From the NCBI GenBank assembly GCA_044223975.1, contig JBGALI010000002.1, positions 124,001 through 188,000 on the forward strand: a stretch of DNA of 64,000 nucleotides. Reading direction: 5' to 3'. Made by a program: the position numbers and the translations under genes. The DNA comes from CAZCPB01 sp044223975 (GTDB lineage Bacteria > Planctomycetota > Phycisphaerae > Phycisphaerales > UBA1924). The notes under the pieces are model-generated. The model ran no database searches. It was not told where the DNA came from and saw nothing but the letters and a program-made list of their open reading frames with translations. This document shows, piece by piece, positions 34,399-43,841 of the stretch (within the stretch, counting starts at the first letter, position 1; each line of letters opens with the position of its first letter).

Positions 34399-36963
34399 TC
34401 AGCACCCCGCCACGAACGCCGCGATGAACAAATCAAAGTCATCACCGTTCACGAACGTGTTGGCGTCGAAGTCCGCGGCGGGGTCGCCGGCGATGAACGC
34501 GGCGGTGAACGTGTCGAAGTCGTCGCCGTTCACGAAGCCGTTCTGATCAAAGTCCGACGAGAGCGCGACGAGCACGGTTGTGAACTGGCTACCGGCGCGC
34601 GTGGTGAAATCGGGCGCGAGGCCCAGGGCGGCGGTGCCCGCGGGGAGCGCGGGAAGAACCTGGTTGCCCAGCGTGCCGTCGGACTTCACGAGAAAGGCGG
34701 CGACGGTCACCGTGCGGCAGGGATCCAGGGGCGGGACCAGCTGCAGGTCCGCGAAGGGAACGAAGATCTCGATGCCCTTGGTCGCGGTCGCGGCGTTGAC
34801 GGCGGATGAGCCGGTGACGCCGCCGGTGTTGGTGGTGTCGATGGCGACCTGCAGACCGTTGGGATTGCTGCCGCCCGTGAGGAAACCGGCGCCGTTGTTG
34901 GTGGTGCCCTGGCCGCGGTAGGTCTTGGTGGCCGAGCCCGATGTCGGGAGCACGACCGCATCGGCGTAGATGTTGCCGCCGGAGGCGTTAATGAAGAGCA
35001 TGTCGTCTGGGGCAAAGCCCGCATCGAACTTCAGGCCGGTGAGCTGCTGCAAGCCGCCGGGGGGCGCAGCGAGCGCGGAGGTGTTCAGCACGTTCTGACC
35101 GCCCGCGCGCGAGTCGATGAAGAGAGCGAGGGCCGTCGCGTCGGTCGGGATGTTGCCGCTGAGGCCGATGTAGACACCGTCAGAGGTGGCGCGGGCGAAG
35201 AGCTGGTCGAGCTCGGCGGTGTTGTCGCCGAAGGATGTGGCGCACTGCTGCGTCGCGTACAGCGCGCCCGAGTCGTCGCCGGCGATGCCAAGGTCGGTGG
35301 GGACCGCGATGCCATCCACGCGGCTGACGGGCGGCGTCGGCGGCTCAACGCTGACGGTAAGAACGCGGTACGAGTACGCGGGGACCGAGAGCGTGTACGC
35401 CCCATGGTTTGCCGCGGTGATGGTCGAGAGATTCGCGCCGGTCTGGATGTCGGTGACGGGCGAGCCGCCCTGCGGCACGGTGAACCCGGCGAAGTTAAGG
35501 CTGGTGTTCTGCGCGGTGCCCGAGACGTTGATCGCGACCAGCAGCGTCTGCGTGGGGCCGCCCGCGGGGGCGTGGTGCTTGATGAAGGACCAGACCTTGG
35601 ACCCGCTCGCGGGGACCGGGTTGTACGAGCCGCGGCGGAGCGCGGGCTGGGCGTGGCGGAGCGCGCTCAAGGTCTTGTAGGTTTCCAGGAGCGAGCCGGA
35701 GACGCCCTGCTGCTCCTGCACGCTGCGGCCGTCGGCGTTGCGCTCGAAGCGGTTGTTGTACGCCTGCGAGTTGCGCACGAAGTAGTTGGACATGGGCGCC
35801 CCGGCGGTCGCGAGCCACTTGAACGGCTCGCGCATGGGGATGTCGTTGGCGTCGCTGCCGTAGTTGCCCTTGGTGCCCGTCATGCCGATCTCATCGCCGT
35901 AGTAAATGATGGGGGGGAAGGGCTGGAGCATGAGCACGGCCGCGGCTGCCTTGGCGCGGTTGAAGTTGGAGGTCGACCCGATGACCGACGCGAGGCGGTC
36001 GACGTCGTGGTCGCCGATGGTGGCCAGGAACGTCTTGCTTCCCAGGTTGGTCGGCAACGCGGCAATGGTGCTGGCCATCGACGTGTAGAGGTTCGTCGCG
36101 TTCTCGTTCAGCAGCGCATCACGCGCGGCAAACTCAAAGGGCTTGGTGAACGCCGCGTCGTGCGCGGGGAGCAGGTCGGCGCCGTAGCTGCCCCAGTCGG
36201 CCTGCTCGGTGAAGGTGAAGACGTTGGGGTTCACGCTCTGAAGGCCCTGCTTCCAGGGGATCCAGAACGAATCGATGTTGTACCCCCAGCCCGAGGGGCC
36301 GTGGTCGTTGTTCTTGAGGACGTGGTCGAGGCGGTAGCCCGCGATGCCGTCGCTGGGGTCGCCGTCGTTGTTGGGGTCGAGCCAGTGCTGGGACCACGCG
36401 ATGACCTGGTTGCGCGTCGCGGCGGTGCGCAGGTCCCAGTCGATGACGCCGACGGAGGCGCCGGACCAGGTGTTGTAGCTGCCGCCGTCGTAGGCGGTGT
36501 TGCCCGCGTTGGTGAAGGCGAGCCAGGTGTCGTAGGGGCTGGCGGGGTTGTTGTACGCCGAGCCGAAGTAGTTGGGCGTCGATGAGTTGGTCGAGACCTG
36601 GTAGCACACGGCGTCGATGAAGACCTTGATGCCGCGGGCCTTGGCCTGGGCGACGAAATTGAGGAACTCGGCCTCGGTGCCGAGGCTTGGGTTGATGAGG
36701 TTGATGGGCCCGTGCTGGTAGCCGTGGTAGGCGTTGGTGGGATGAATCGGGTTCATCCACACGCACGTGACGCCCAGCGACTGGAGGTAGTCGAGGCTGG
36801 CGGTCATGCCGTTGAAGTCGCCGTAGCGGTACTGGTCGTTGTTGGAGTCGCGCCAGGCGATGGGCATGAACTGGTAGAAGACCTCGTCGGCGGGGTCGAG
36901 CTGGGCAAGGGCTGGGGCGGTGAGGGCGAGCAGTGCACAAGGGACGACGCGGGCGGGGTTCAT
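34399..36963 (-). CDS. Secreted GH13 alpha-amylase-family enzyme with Gly-Cys dockerin tail
   Basis: 854-residue exported glycoside hydrolase. Signal peptide MNPARVVPCALLALTAPALA; (beta/alpha)8 domain starting DEVFYQFMPIAWRDS. GH13 residues are visible: nucleophile Asp213 in GYRLDHVLK, acid/base Glu253 in FTFTEQAD, and His319-Asp320 in GDHDVDR. An all-beta amylase C-domain follows, then a carbohydrate-binding or DOMON-like segment (about 560-770). The tail has two EF-hand-like repeats (DFDQNGFVNGDDFD, DFDANTFVNGDDFD) ending FVAGC. GGGAG lies 6 bases before ATG 36963. Starch- or glucan-type substrates are inferred. First in position of six tail-sharing genes on this strand. Confidence 0.9.
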   Translation of the reverse strand: MNPARVVPCALLALTAPALAQLDPADEVFYQFMPIAWRDSNNDQYRYGDFNGMTASLDYLQSLGVTCVWMNPIHPTNAYHGYQHGPINLINPSLGTEAEFLNFVAQAKARGIKVFIDAVCYQVSTNSSTPNYFGSAYNNPASPYDTWLAFTNAGNTAYDGGSYNTWSGASVGVIDWDLRTAATRNQVIAWSQHWLDPNNDGDPSDGIAGYRLDHVLKNNDHGPSGWGYNIDSFWIPWKQGLQSVNPNVFTFTEQADWGSYGADLLPAHDAAFTKPFEFAARDALLNENATNLYTSMASTIAALPTNLGSKTFLATIGDHDVDRLASVIGSTSNFNRAKAAAAVLMLQPFPPIIYYGDEIGMTGTKGNYGSDANDIPMREPFKWLATAGAPMSNYFVRNSQAYNNRFERNADGRSVQEQQGVSGSLLETYKTLSALRHAQPALRRGSYNPVPASGSKVWSFIKHHAPAGGPTQTLLVAINVSGTAQNTSLNFAGFTVPQGGSPVTDIQTGANLSTITAANHGAYTLSVPAYSYRVLTVSVEPPTPPVSRVDGIAVPTDLGIAGDDSGALYATQQCATSFGDNTAELDQLFARATSDGVYIGLSGNIPTDATALALFIDSRAGGQNVLNTSALAAPPGGLQQLTGLKFDAGFAPDDMLFINASGGNIYADAVVLPTSGSATKTYRGQGTTNNGAGFLTGGSNPNGLQVAIDTTNTGGVTGSSAVNAATATKGIEIFVPFADLQLVPPLDPCRTVTVAAFLVKSDGTLGNQVLPALPAGTAALGLAPDFTTRAGSQFTTVLVALSSDFDQNGFVNGDDFDTFTAAFIAGDPAADFDANTFVNGDDFDLFIAAFVAGC

Positions 36964-37147
36964 ACTTACTCCCGAGCGTCCTGTCACGCTCACGCCCCCG
37001 GCAAAGGATAGCGCTGCGCCGGTGAATGCTCCTGCGGCAGACAGTTTAGAACCGTTCGAGCAATTCGCTGTCGAACCAAGGAGCGTGCCCTACAGCCGCG
37101 GAACGCCAACGCCGCGTGGCCGACGAACTCCGCGCACATCCCGGAAC

Positions 37148-39475
37148 TCAGCACCCCGCCACAAATGCCTCAACAAACCCGTCGAAATCTACTCCGTTCA
37201 CGAAGCTGTTCCCGTCGAAGTCCGCGAACGGGTCGCCCCACTCAAACGCCGCAACAAATTCGTCAAAGTCCTCGCCGTTGACGTATCCGTCGGAGTTGAC
37301 ATCTGCGGGACATGGCTCCACCACAAATGTAAAGGCAGCGGCGCCCGAAGGCACGCCATTGCCGCTGGGGAGAGATGCGGGATTCACAGGATCGAGGATC
37401 TCGCCGTCAAGCGCGATGGCACCAGCAACGGTCTTGACTGTGTCGCTGACTGAGAGGGTGTAGACGCCGGGAGCGAGGGGCCCGTCCGCGGAAAGCGTTG
37501 TGCTGAAAGTTGCGGCGTTGTAGGCGAAGGTCATGGGGACGGGGGTGTCGTTCTGTGTGAGGGTGTAGTCGGACGCCGACGTGGTCACGTTGTCGCTGAA
37601 CCAGAGCGTGACCGACGAGGGCGCCGAGAGAGCGGGGATGACAGCGCCCGGCGCCGGGAATGCCAGGGCGATCTTGGGCGGACCCTGCTCGTACGTCGTC
37701 GTGCCATGGCCCCCGAGCAGCCAGCCGTCCTGATCGATGAAGAACGAACTCTGATCGTTGATCACGTTGATCGGGACCAGGAACCACTGGGCAGCGACCG
37801 CATCATTGTTGATCTTGATGGTCTGGACCCCGCCGCCGAACGGGGTGTTGATGCGCACGTCCAGGGGCATCCGGAAGAGCGGCCCGGACTGGATCTGCTT
37901 GACCATCATCTGCATGTACCGCTGGCCGTTGACCTTGACGGTCTGGCCCCGATATTTGTGCGTCGGCGCACCGCCGTTGTAGACCCACTCATCGAAGAAC
38001 CAAGAGAGGTCCTGCCCGCTGGTGGAGGAGGCGATTGCCACAAAGTCCGCGGTGGTCGCCGCACCGCCGTGGAACGCGGCGCGGTAGTCGGCGAGAATCT
38101 GAAAGAACACATCATCCCCGACCACGTGCCGCAGCATGTGCAGCACCCAGGCGCCCTTGTTGTAGACGGCGTCTTGGTTGAAGATCTTTGAGGTGGTCGA
38201 CGTGTCCGCCCGGTAGACCGTGACCGTCGCGTCGTTGGGCTTTCGGTTGCTCATGGCGGTCTTGAGCGCGGTCGCGGAGGCGCCGGGCTTTCGCTCCTCC
38301 CAGAGAGCCTCGCCGTAGGTGGCGAACCCCTCGTTGAGCCAGATGTGGTTCCATGTCTTGCACGTCACGTCATCGCCCCACCACTGGTGGCTGAGTTCGT
38401 GGCTCGTCAGCGATTCGTAGAACGACGGCTGGGACGTCATCGTCTGATGTTCCATCGCGACGCCGCCCAGACTCTGGTGCAGTCCGTACCCCTCGTTAAT
38501 GAAGGGATATAGCCCGAACGTGCCTTTGAACACGCCCAGCATGCTCGCGCACATCGCCCCGACAGCGACGGGATCCGCGGTGGACGTCGGACTGAGGTAA
38601 AGCGGCAGCGGCATCGCTCCGCCCGCGTAGGTGTACGTCGATTCGTACCGGTTGTAGACCGCCGACGCGACCAGCACGAGGTACGGCGCGATCGGGTAGG
38701 CGCTCGCCCAGCGTGCCCGCTTGCGATCCCCCGACAGATCGTCGATCCCCTGCAGCACGCCGTTGGACACGCTCGTCATCGCCGCCGGCGCGGTGATCGC
38801 CACCTCGCACGTGAACTTGTCGGAGTTGTCCCCGGCCTGGAAAACATCGCCGTCCTTCACCGGCCACCAGGTGCCCGCGTAGTACGGCTCGCTCAAGCTG
38901 AAAATCGCCGGCGCCCCGCCCAGCGTCCCGGCCTGGATCGACCCGAACCCCAGCGACGCTCCCAGCCCCTCGTACCCGATCACCACCGTGAAGATGTCCC
39001 CGGCGTTGTACGCGTGCGGCAGCGTGATCGTGCGCAGGTACGACGAGCCGTCCGTGGGCGGCACGGTCGCTGTCGCCGGTTCACCGTCCACCATCAGAAG
39101 CGTCACCGTCATGTTGTATCGAAGGCAGAAAGTGAATTCGGTCAGACCGTTCACAAGGCTTTTCACCGTCATCGTGTTTGAGCCGCGGATGTTCTTGAGC
39201 GGATCGCCCGTGATGAACTCGATATCGAGGGCGCAATGGAGCAGGTCGGTTGCGGCCAACACCTCCGGCGCGCCGCCCCAACCGGACACCGCGCTCCCGT
39301 CCGGGTTGCGCCCGGCCTCGAACAACCGCATCAGGGCTTGGCCCTTTCCACACCCGATATGATCCGAACTCTCATCCGCTCCGGCCTGAGCGAACGCCGC
39401 AACCGGTGCTAGAGCCGCAGCTACACCGAGCGCCGTCATGATGCTTGCGCACAGTTTGCCTCGCGCCATATGCAT
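37148..39475 (-). CDS. Secreted M1-family metallopeptidase with Gly-Cys dockerin tail
   Basis: 775-residue exported zinc aminopeptidase-like enzyme. Signal peptide MHMARGKLCASIMTALGVAAA…AFAQ; N-terminal beta-saddle domain; GAMEN-equivalent GGVAMEHQT (337-345); zinc motif HELSHQWW (359-366) with third ligand Glu382 in NEGFATYGEALWEE. A Big-5-like Ig domain (PSSVTLWFSDNVT…VYTLSVSDTV) links to two EF-hand-like repeats ending FVAGC. AGGAGG lies 4 bases before ATG 39475. Both the M1 signature and the tail are complete, so it is likely active outside the cell or at its surface. Confidence 0.92.
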   Translation of the reverse strand: MHMARGKLCASIMTALGVAAALAPVAAFAQAGADESSDHIGCGKGQALMRLFEAGRNPDGSAVSGWGGAPEVLAATDLLHCALDIEFITGDPLKNIRGSNTMTVKSLVNGLTEFTFCLRYNMTVTLLMVDGEPATATVPPTDGSSYLRTITLPHAYNAGDIFTVVIGYEGLGASLGFGSIQAGTLGGAPAIFSLSEPYYAGTWWPVKDGDVFQAGDNSDKFTCEVAITAPAAMTSVSNGVLQGIDDLSGDRKRARWASAYPIAPYLVLVASAVYNRYESTYTYAGGAMPLPLYLSPTSTADPVAVGAMCASMLGVFKGTFGLYPFINEGYGLHQSLGGVAMEHQTMTSQPSFYESLTSHELSHQWWGDDVTCKTWNHIWLNEGFATYGEALWEERKPGASATALKTAMSNRKPNDATVTVYRADTSTTSKIFNQDAVYNKGAWVLHMLRHVVGDDVFFQILADYRAAFHGGAATTADFVAIASSTSGQDLSWFFDEWVYNGGAPTHKYRGQTVKVNGQRYMQMMVKQIQSGPLFRMPLDVRINTPFGGGVQTIKINNDAVAAQWFLVPINVINDQSSFFIDQDGWLLGGHGTTTYEQGPPKIALAFPAPGAVIPALSAPSSVTLWFSDNVTTSASDYTLTQNDTPVPMTFAYNAATFSTTLSADGPLAPGVYTLSVSDTVKTVAGAIALDGEILDPVNPASLPSGNGVPSGAAAFTFVVEPCPADVNSDGYVNGEDFDEFVAAFEWGDPFADFDGNSFVNGVDFDGFVEAFVAGC

Positions 39476-39613
39476 GTTGCCTCCTCGGATCGCTCGGACC
39501 TTTTGTAGATACCGCACAGCGACAGTCCTCGCTGCAACTACTTCAAAGAGAAACCTACAGACTTTCGTTAGAACGAATGGTCGCGTGCGGTTTCCGTACG
39601 GATGGCAGCCCGA

Positions 39614-42073
39614 TCAGCACCCCGCCACAAACGCCGCCACATACCCGTCAAAGTCGTCCCCGTTGACGAAGTTGTTCCCGTCAAAGTCTGCGCCCGGGTC
39701 GCCGGCGGTGAATGCGTTCAGAAAGGCGTCGAAGTCTTCGCCGCTGACGAAGCCGTCGCCGTTGAAGTCGGACGGGCACACGTCGGTGGGCGCGGTCCAG
39801 ATGCCGCGCCCGTGGGTGGCGCACAGCAGCGTGGTCGAGTTGTGGAGGAACGTGAGTTCGTACACAGCCGCAGCGTCGGGGCCTTCGGTGCTGGTCGACC
39901 AGGTGGCACCTCCGTCGGCGGAGGCGAAGACTCCGACCTCGGTCCCGGCGTACAGCCATCTGCGCCGGCTCGGGTGGATCGCTACACCGCGCACCGGCAC
40001 GCTGGGAAGCGCCGTCGCGCCCGCGCCGCTGACCGACTGCCACGTGGCGCCGCCGTCGTTGGTCCGCCACACGTTATCGGGCGTGAACCCTCCGAAGGCC
40101 GCGTACACCGTTTTGTCATCGGACGGGTCGATCACCAGGCGCGTGCAGTAGCGATCGGGGAGCGGGTTGGTGCTCCCATTATTGTCGACCGCGGTCCAGG
40201 TCGGCGTCGTCAGCGTGCCATTCACGCTCTTGTCGATCCGCCCGTCGTTCTGGCCGACCCAGACCACGTCGGAGTTTGCCGGCGCGACGGCGATCGCGGA
40301 GATGTAGCTCGTGCTCGGTGGCCGGATTGCCTTCCACGTCGGGGAGATCAGCGCGGTGCGCACGTTGTTGGCGCGCCACAGGCTGGCGCCGCCGGCGAGC
40401 ATGCGGTTGGAGTTGTTGGGGTCGAGGATGAACGGCGCGATGAAGTTGGCCGCGCTGCCCGCGTCGGAGAGCCCGCTGATGATGTAGGACGCGCTGGCGC
40501 CCCCGTTGGTCGAGCGATGGATCTGCAGGTAGATGAACTCGCCGTACAGGTAGTTCGTGTTGCTCCAATCGATGGCGCAGAAGCCCCCGTCGCCGCCAAA
40601 CGGGAACGCCGCGGTGTCGGAGCCGGGCTTGTGGAGAAGGTGACCGTTGTCCTGCGTGCCGCCATAGATCTTGCCGGTGGGGCCGTCGCCCGCCGCGGCG
40701 TAGAACTGCGTGGTCCGGTACGTCTGCTCGAGGCGGGCCCAGCCGGCGCCCTGGTTCGCGGTGTACGCGTCCTCGGTCTTGTACACCCCGCCGTCGGTGC
40801 AGATGTACACGCGCTTGTTGGTCGTGCCGTTGAAGCCGGGGTCGCTGTAGATCGCGTGGATGTCGGGGTGAGGGTCGGTGGTGTTGATGTAGCCGTTGCT
40901 GATCTGCGTGAACGTCACGCCCCCGTCGGTCGAACGCATCACGTGCCCCATGCCGGACATGAGAATGCTGGGGTTGGTGGGGTCGACCCAGAGCGGGCAC
41001 CGGAACCAGTCCGTGTCGATGGTGCCCGCGGTCACGGGCGCGTAGGTGTGCCCGCCGTCGGTCGATTTGAAGATTTTCTTGTCGAGCGCGCTGGTGGCGT
41101 AGACGATCGAGGGCGAGCTTCGGGAATAGGCCAGGGCGATCCTGCTGAAAAAGCCGGACTTGTAGTCGAGCCCCGCGGCCACGCTCCACGACTGGCCGCC
41201 GTTGCTTGAGTACAGGGCGCGGTGGAACCACTCGCCCGCCGCGGCGTTCCAGTCCGCAACCGACGCCACGCACCTGCCGCCGCCGCTGGGGTCGTACGCG
41301 ACGCACATCCCGCCCTGCGCCCAGTACACCGACGACCACGACGCGCCGCCATTGGTCGACCTGAAGATGCCCTCGTAGAACTTCGCCACGAGCAGGTTGT
41401 TGGGATTGTTCGGGCTCACCGCCACGCCGAAGACGTCGTTGTTGGTCCAGCTCTGCGTGCTGGCGAGGGGGTTCCATGTCACGCCGCCATCGACGGACTT
41501 GTACATGCCCATGCCGAAGATGCCGTCGCCGGACAGAAAGCTCTCACCCGTGCCCGCGAACAAGACGTTCGGGTCGGAGGGGGCCATCGCCATCGAGCTC
41601 ACCGACAGGCTGGCGAGATGGTCGGCGGACGGGGTCCAGGCGATCCCGCCGTCGGTACTGGCCCAGATGCCGCCCCCCACCGCTCCCGCCCACAGCTTGT
41701 TCGTTTGCGTGGGATGAATGAGCAGAGCGCTCGTGCGCCCGCCCACGTTGGACGGGCCGCGGCTGGTCCACCCGGTCGGGGAGATGCCGGCGATGCGCGG
41801 CGCCCCGGGGTCGCTCCATGCCGCGATGTTCGCCGAACGCTGCGCCAGCGCGTCTCGCAGGGCGCCGGGAGGGATGTTCCCGTGCTCGTCACGCCAGGCG
41901 AGGCGGCGCCACTCGTACGCACGCACGGCGTCGGTGGTCGGCTCGCCCCCGGCCAGTTCCGCTTCCTCTTCGTCACGATCCGGGCGCGTCACACCGGCGG
42001 AACGTCCGGGCGCCGAGCACGACGCGCCCGCCAGCACCACCGTTCCCAGGGTCGTCATGAGCCTCAAACGCAT
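39614..42073 (-). CDS. BNR/exo-sialidase-like beta-propeller lipoprotein with Gly-Cys dockerin tail (copy A)
   Basis: 819-residue envelope protein. A lipoprotein signal (MRLRLMTTLGTVVLAGASC) is followed by an acidic linker, then repeated Asp-box units such as STDGGIAWT, SVDGGVTWN and SNGGQSWS that build sialidase/VPS10-type beta-propellers. It ends in CPSDFNGDGFVSGEDFD…DFDGNNFVNGDDFDGY and FVAGC. GGGAG lies 7 bases before ATG 42073. Sialidase catalytic Arg/Tyr residues are not evident, so a binding or glycan-related role is as likely as hydrolysis. It is a paralogue of 45813-48275. Carrying a lipobox and a C-terminal anchor-like tail in one protein is odd. Confidence 0.85.
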   Translation of the reverse strand: MRLRLMTTLGTVVLAGASCSAPGRSAGVTRPDRDEEEAELAGGEPTTDAVRAYEWRRLAWRDEHGNIPPGALRDALAQRSANIAAWSDPGAPRIAGISPTGWTSRGPSNVGGRTSALLIHPTQTNKLWAGAVGGGIWASTDGGIAWTPSADHLASLSVSSMAMAPSDPNVLFAGTGESFLSGDGIFGMGMYKSVDGGVTWNPLASTQSWTNNDVFGVAVSPNNPNNLLVAKFYEGIFRSTNGGASWSSVYWAQGGMCVAYDPSGGGRCVASVADWNAAAGEWFHRALYSSNGGQSWSVAAGLDYKSGFFSRIALAYSRSSPSIVYATSALDKKIFKSTDGGHTYAPVTAGTIDTDWFRCPLWVDPTNPSILMSGMGHVMRSTDGGVTFTQISNGYINTTDPHPDIHAIYSDPGFNGTTNKRVYICTDGGVYKTEDAYTANQGAGWARLEQTYRTTQFYAAAGDGPTGKIYGGTQDNGHLLHKPGSDTAAFPFGGDGGFCAIDWSNTNYLYGEFIYLQIHRSTNGGASASYIISGLSDAGSAANFIAPFILDPNNSNRMLAGGASLWRANNVRTALISPTWKAIRPPSTSYISAIAVAPANSDVVWVGQNDGRIDKSVNGTLTTPTWTAVDNNGSTNPLPDRYCTRLVIDPSDDKTVYAAFGGFTPDNVWRTNDGGATWQSVSGAGATALPSVPVRGVAIHPSRRRWLYAGTEVGVFASADGGATWSTSTEGPDAAAVYELTFLHNSTTLLCATHGRGIWTAPTDVCPSDFNGDGFVSGEDFDAFLNAFTAGDPGADFDGNNFVNGDDFDGYVAAFVAGC

Positions 42074-42099
42074 CGGCCACTCCCATCTGCGGCCAAGTC

Positions 42100-43782
42100 T
42101 CAGCACCCCGCCACAAACGCCTCCACGTACCCGTCAAAGTCATCCCCGTTAACGAAGTTGTTCCCGTCAAAGTCCGCGCCCGGGTCGCCCGCGATGAAGG
42201 CCTCGACGAACGCGTCGAAGTCTTCTCCGCTCACGAACCCGTCGACGTTGTAGTCGCTCGGGCAGCCGCTGCCGTTGATGGTGAAGTTGAGGTCGCTGAT
42301 GTCAGAGCCGGTGTTGCCGCTGGCGTCGCGCGCCACGACCTTCACGCGGCAGCGGGTCGAGTACAGATCGGGCACGGTCCACGCGCGGTTGCCGTCAAAG
42401 CCCGTGTACGGAGTCACGGCGCTGGCAATCGTGATGGGGAACGTGGCGCCGCCGTCGGTGGAGAGCAGGATGTCGACGTTGCTCACGGCCACGTCATCGT
42501 CGGTGTTCCAGCGCAGCGTGATGTTGGATGCGGGCGCCAGCGTCTCGCCGCCGTTGGGGTACTTCACGTGCGCGGTCGGGTTTACCCCGCCGCGCGGCAG
42601 GGGGATGTGCTGCACGATGCAGTGCATCACGCCCGCGGAGGTCACCAGCGACTGGCAGGCAAGCTGCACGACCTTGCGCGAGGAGACGCCGTCGTCGCCC
42701 CACGCAGCCTTCCAGTTGGTGAGCGCCTCGGCGTTGTACCCGGCGCTCACGATCGTCGCGTTGGTGTACGAGGGAATCAGAAGAAGATCGTTGCACGCGA
42801 CGACGTTGGTGTAGGTGTAGTGGACGCCGCCGACCTGGCGCGCGGGGACGCGGTACACGGAATAATTGTACGGCGCCGCGGCCATCTGCGCCGCGATCGA
42901 GTCGCAGATCGCGTCGGCGTTGATCGTGTCCGTCGTCGTCTTCACCGGCCAGTCGCTGAGCATCACCTTGCGGTCGCCGAAGACCTGCATCCACATGTCG
43001 ATGTGCTGCGTGCTGTCGAGCGCGGTCGCGAACGGCAGCGTGATCGTCGTCGCCACGTTCTGGTAGTTCTGCCAGTGCGCGATGATCTGCGCGGGCGTGA
43101 GGCTGGGGTTCTCGTTCTGGATGAGCTGCGTCGCCCACGAGTCGCCGAGGGCGCTCAAGTGAAAGTTGCCGCCGCCGTGGATCAGCGGGATGTCGTACAC
43201 GCCGTGCTTGCGGTTCGGTCCGAACCACTGGTTGAACGCGTCGTCGTTGGGGCGCGGCCGGTTGTAGGTGTGGTCGATGATGACGCGGCAGTCGCCCTCG
43301 AAGTCGTAGCGCGGGCCGTAATCCCGGATCCAGATCGAGTCGAGCGTGCGCGTGAAGAACTTCACGCGGCTCATGTTGGCGCCGGCGCTGGTGAGCGCCG
43401 TGGTGGCCGAGGTCTGGGTCGCGGCGCTGCCGACGACGACGTAGTAATCCGCGTTGCCGACGGTCGTGATCTGGGCGCCCATCTGCGCCAGCACGGTGTT
43501 CTGGGCGCTGGTGCCCAGCCACGAGACCACGATCGCCTGCATCGGCTCGTACTCCCCGGCGCAGTGCAGCGGCGCCGGGGGCGGGGCCGCGATGGCGGGC
43601 TTGAGCGTCAGCGGGTGCGACCGCAGGTACGCCGCCTCCGCGGGCGTGAGGTTCCGCGGCAGGGGCACGCGGGCGGGGGCGAGCGGAGCATCGGGGCCCG
43701 TCTTCTGGGGCCCGACCTGCCCCAGGGCGCCGGCGGAGAGAACAAGAAGAGCGGTCGACGCAACGAGCATGCGAGGCTTCAT
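42100..43782 (-). CDS. Secreted peptidyl-arginine/agmatine deiminase-family enzyme with Gly-Cys dockerin tail
   Basis: 560-residue exported guanidino-modifying enzyme of the PAD_porph/agmatine deiminase family. Signal peptide MKPRMLVASTALLVLSAGALG. Active-site elements are in order: SIWIRDYGPR (149-158), HGGGNFH (202-208), QHIDMWM (259-265) and the nucleophile Cys388 in GVMHCIVQHIP. An Ig-like domain (about 400-500, VKYPNGGETLAPASNITLRW) and two EF-hand-like repeats ending FVAGC follow. Its last 95 coding bases are almost identical to those of copy A of the propeller protein. It would release citrulline from arginine residues or hydrolyse agmatine outside the cytoplasm. Confidence 0.9.
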   Translation of the reverse strand: MKPRMLVASTALLVLSAGALGQVGPQKTGPDAPLAPARVPLPRNLTPAEAAYLRSHPLTLKPAIAAPPPAPLHCAGEYEPMQAIVVSWLGTSAQNTVLAQMGAQITTVGNADYYVVVGSAATQTSATTALTSAGANMSRVKFFTRTLDSIWIRDYGPRYDFEGDCRVIIDHTYNRPRPNDDAFNQWFGPNRKHGVYDIPLIHGGGNFHLSALGDSWATQLIQNENPSLTPAQIIAHWQNYQNVATTITLPFATALDSTQHIDMWMQVFGDRKVMLSDWPVKTTTDTINADAICDSIAAQMAAAPYNYSVYRVPARQVGGVHYTYTNVVACNDLLLIPSYTNATIVSAGYNAEALTNWKAAWGDDGVSSRKVVQLACQSLVTSAGVMHCIVQHIPLPRGGVNPTAHVKYPNGGETLAPASNITLRWNTDDDVAVSNVDILLSTDGGATFPITIASAVTPYTGFDGNRAWTVPDLYSTRCRVKVVARDASGNTGSDISDLNFTINGSGCPSDYNVDGFVSGEDFDAFVEAFIAGDPGADFDGNNFVNGDDFDGYVEAFVAGC

Positions 43783-43841
43783 GAGCGCGATCCTTGGGCC
43801 CCCGGGCGATGCGTAATTGTTGGCGGCCGGAGTCCCGGGAC

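Noticed and set aside
39614..42073. Calling copy A a true sialidase
   Set aside because: Asp-box repeats are present, but the catalytic arginine triad, Tyr and Asp of sialidases could not be identified.
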